Of a stretch of 64,000 nt of DNA, positions 60,894-64,000 are shown one piece after another (positions within the stretch are counted from its first letter, which is position 1; each line of letters begins with the position of its first letter). The notes under the pieces are model-generated. The model searched no databases and was not told the origin of the DNA. It saw only the letters and a list, made by a program, of their open reading frames with translations. This DNA is from Hypomesus transpacificus (taxonomy: Eukaryota; Chordata; Actinopteri; Osmeriformes; Osmeridae): contig NC_061082.1 in assembly GCF_021917145.1 (NCBI RefSeq), positions 19,577,952-19,641,951 of the forward strand, in the 5' to 3' direction. A program made the translations under genes and the position numbers.

Positions 60894-61012
60894 CTATAAC
60901 GAATGACAAACACAGAATACCAGTTAGGAAGAGAGTTTTGTGGCCCAATGTATTCTCTGTAGACATCCAGGACATGTCTGAAACAAGACGAGATGATTCA
61001 AAAGAAATGTGT

Positions 61013-61202
61013 TCTACCCTGGTCCTCAGGGCCCAGTGTCCTGTACTACAATTTTCCCATAGTGCTCCAACACACCCGATTCAAATAAAAGGGTGTTATC
61101 AAGCTCAGCAGAAGCCTGATAACAACCTGTTCATTTGAGCCAGGTGTGTTGGAGCAGGGAAACGTCTAGAACAGTAGAGTGGGCCCTGTGGACCAGGGTA
61201 GA
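61013..61202. mobile_element. Palindromic MITE, hAT-like, in a cers6 intron
   Basis: About 190 bp. Inverted ends TCTACCCTGGTCCTCAGGGC and GCCCTGTGGACCAGGGTAGA enclose an imperfect palindrome built on CTCCAACACACC and GGTGTGTTGGAG. I know this pattern as a frequent fish MITE. No clear target duplication. Confidence 0.75.
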
Positions 61203-61654
61203 AGACCACTACTCAGACCACCCCAAGGGTGAGTAAAAAAAAAAAAAAAAAAAAAAACAATGCAGGTCTTCACAGACATAATTCCTTCTTATTCTGAGTC
61301 AGACATTCTGTTTTTACTTTCGCACTGTAAGAGAAAGTACACCGTGGGCACAGCTTTGACTAGTAAAACCAACCACCAGTGACACATACCATGTTCATAA
61401 AGTCAGACCAGAATGAAATGGGCTTTCCCCCCCAAGAAACAACATCGGTCAGTGGAGACTTGAGTCATCTTATCCATATTGTGGGTTCTCCATGTATTTA
61501 GTAGATGTTTCCTTTTGTGTTCAGCCCAGAGTCTGAACCTCTCTAGTGTCAGACGGACGCGGGCACCTCGTGTCCTCGTGGTGTCAGCGAGACTCTACAG
61601 CGTGGCAGGAACACTCGTATCCCAGCCCTGCGTTCCAGGATGACTCACTGGAGC

Positions 61655-62775
61655 CTGAGTGCCCCTGACCAGACAGCCTGACCAGACAGCCTGACCAGAG
61701 ACAGTCTGACCAGAGACAGCCTGACCAGACAGCCTGACCAGACAGTCTGACCAGAGACAATCTGACCAGAGACAGCCTGACCAGAGACAGTCTGACCAGA
61801 CAGTCTGACCAGAGACAGCCTGACCAGAGACAGCCTGACCAGAGACAGCCTGACCAGACAGCCTGACCAGAGACAGCCTGACCAGAGACAGCCTGACCAG
61901 AGACAGCTTGACCAGAGACAGCCTGACCAGAGACAGCCTGACCAGAGACAGTCTGACCAGAGACAGTCTGACCAGAGACAGTCTGACCAGAGACAGTCTG
62001 ACCAGACAGCCTGACCAGAGACAGTCTTACCAGAGACAGTCTGACCAGACAGTCTGACCAGAGACAGCCTCACCAGAGACAGCCTGACCAGAGACAGTCT
62101 TACCAGAGACAGTCTGACCAGAGACAGTCTGACCAGACAGCCTGACCAGAGACAGCCTGACCAGACAGCCTGACCAGAGACAGTCTGACCAGACAGTCTG
62201 ACCAGAGACAGTCTTACCAGAGACAGCCTGACCAGAGACAGCCTGACCAGAGACATACTGACCAGACAGTCTGACCAGACAGCCTACCAGAGACAGCCTG
62301 ACCAGACAGCCTGACCAGACAGCCTGACCAGACAGCCTGACCAGAGACAGTCTTACCAGAGACAGCCTCACCAGAGACAGCCTGACCAGAGACAGTCTGA
62401 CCAGACAGTCTGACCAGAGACAGTCTGACCAGACAGCCTGACCAGAGACAGTCTGACCAGACAGCCTGACCAGAGACAGTCTGACCAGAGACAGCCTGAC
62501 CAGACAGCCTGACCAGAGACAGTCTGACCAGACAGCCTGACCAGAGACAGTCTGACCAGAGACAGTCTTACCAGAGACAGTCTGACCAGAGACAGTCTGA
62601 CCAGACAGCCTGACCAGACAGCCTGACCAGACAGCCTGACCAGAGACAGTCTTACCAGAGACAGCCTGACCATAGACAGCCTGACCAGAGACAGTCTTAC
62701 CAGAGACAGCCTGACCAGAGACAGCCTGACCAGAGACAGCCTGACCAGAGACAGCCTGACCAGACAGCCTGCCCG
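61655..62775. repeat. CTGACCAGAGACAG minisatellite, 1.1 kb
   Basis: Mixture of 14-bp (CTGACCAGAGACAG) and 11-bp (CTGACCAGACAG-type) units with C/T variation. Intron of cers6. Confidence 0.95.
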
Positions 62776-62959
62776 CTCAACTGCGGAAGGCTTTGAGTCC
62801 AAGTAGGTGTGGCAAAGTGTGGTGGATTCTGGGAGATTCTCATGGAGGGTACAGTTTTCTTGCCTATGGGGCCAAATCCTACTTCACTGCGGAGGATGAA
62901 AATGGAGCCATATAAAACAGCAAATGACGCACACAGTGGTTCTTGGTTCCAAACTTCAG

Positions 62960-63085
62960 ACCGGGTCAGTATATGGCCACATCAGACCGGGTCAGTATAT
63001 GGCCACATCAGACCGGGTCAGTATATGGCCACATCAGACCGGGTCAGTATATGGCCACATCAGACCGGGTCAGTATTTGGGCCAG
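62960..63085. repeat. 26-bp minisatellite
   Basis: Five near-identical copies of TCAGACCGGGTCAGTATATG plus GCCACA. Confidence 0.95.
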
Positions 63086-63162
63086 TTGCCTCTTTCCTGT
63101 TTAGTTTTGAAAAAAGTCAATACTACCAGAAAACACCCAACTCAGAGTTCATCTGGCAATGT

Positions 63163-63786
63163 TACCCATCATCCCCCCCAAGTAATGTCCAATGTTACCC
63201 ATCATCCCCCCCAAGTAATGTCCAATGTTACCCATCATCCCCCCCAAGTAATGTCCAATGTTACCCATCATCCCCCCCAAGTAATGTCCAATGTTACCCA
63301 TCATCCCCCCCAAGTAATGTCCAATGTTACCCATCATCCCCCCCAAGTAATGTCCAATGTTACCCATCATCCCCCCCAAGTAATGTCCAATGTTACCCAT
63401 CATCCCCCCCAAGTAATGTCCAATGTTACCCATCATCCCCCCCCACTAATGTCCAATGTTACCCATCATCCCCCCCAAGTAATGTCCAATGTTACCCATC
63501 ATCCCCCCCAAGTAATGTCCAATGTTACCCATCATCCCCCCCAAGTAATGTCCAATGTTACCCATCATCCCCCCCAAGTAATGTCCAATGTTACCCATCA
63601 TCCCCCCCAAGTAATGTCCAATGTTACCCATCATCCCCCCCAAGTAATGTCCAATGTTACCCATCATCCCCCCCAAGTAATGTCCAATGTTACCCATCAT
63701 CCCCCCCAAGTAATGTCCAATGTTACCCATCATCCCCCCCAAGTAATGTCCAATGTTACCCATCATCCCCCCCAAGTAATGTCCAA
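63163..63786. repeat. 33-bp minisatellite
   Basis: About 19 near-perfect copies of AATGTTACCCATCAT, then C7, then AAGTAATGTCC. One copy near 63440 has C8ACT instead. Open in several frames on both strands but clearly non-coding. Confidence 0.97.
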
Positions 63787-64000
63787 AATCTTGACACCCA
63801 CTTCCAGGATATTGGGTGTTTCAAAGGGTCCAATGGGAGTCATGTATGGGCGGGGGACAATTAAGTAGTCTCTTGGGGAGGGGGGGGGTATCACCAACTG
63901 GAGGGAACCATCACCAACTGGAGCGAGACTGATACAGCTGGTCATCTTCATAGATTATGCCTTTTCACCTACTCCTGGAAGGATTCAACAATCAAACATT

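Larger units (their letters stand above)
60894..64000. other. 5'-ward cers6 intron, right edge of window
   Basis: Apart from the MITE, a poly(A) run at 61228-61256 and three minisatellites, no exon was found here. The upstream cers6 exons must lie outside the window. Confidence 0.6.

Noticed and set aside
62809-63868. Plus-strand frames of 314-351 codons with a repeated 11-residue unit
   Set aside because: They come from the 33-bp minisatellite, whose length is a multiple of three, and are open in several frames on both strands.

Overview
This window is vertebrate nuclear DNA, almost certainly from a ray-finned (teleost) fish. The genes are split into short exons with GT-AG introns. Introns are small and full of microsatellites and minisatellites, tRNA-derived SINE and hAT/MITE-type elements are present, and one run of 100 N marks a scaffold join. 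I cannot name the species. The single-base indels inside otherwise perfect exons suggest a long-read assembly that was not fully polished.

The gene order and every orientation match the human 2q24.3-q31.1 block read in reverse. The order is lrp2 (+, 1-18282, 5' end outside the window), two tandem dhrs9-type SDR genes (-, 20074-22668 and 24617-26279), abcb11 (+, 29628-39222), a decayed g6pc2 (-, about 41210-41605), spc25 (+, 42815-44349), nostrin (-, 44940-49171) and cers6 (-, 50550-60893, 5' exons beyond the right edge). Exons were rebuilt by hand from splice sites, reading-frame phase and family similarity. Joining them gives open frames of 1331 aa (Abcb11), 231 aa (Spc25), 580 aa (Nostrin, after two offsetting indels), 319 aa (Dhrs9 copy B) and about 326 aa (copy A, after one indel).

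The genes do not form a pathway; they are neighbours by ancient synteny. lrp2 encodes an endocytic receptor, the dhrs9 copies retinoid/steroid dehydrogenases, abcb11 the bile salt export pump, spc25 a kinetochore subunit, nostrin an F-BAR/SH3 adaptor and cers6 a ceramide synthase.

No new enzyme or defence system is visible. The most interesting signals are five. (1) A 43-bp minisatellite in abcb11 has copied a real 3' splice site 14 times. (2) g6pc2 is lost at its expected syntenic position. (3) CT-rich repeats lie on the sense strand of both + and - genes and often abut splice acceptors. (4) A 979-bp fold-back transposon lies in cers6. (5) A deleted hAT element in cers6 keeps a BED zinc finger and a perfect 8-bp target duplication.
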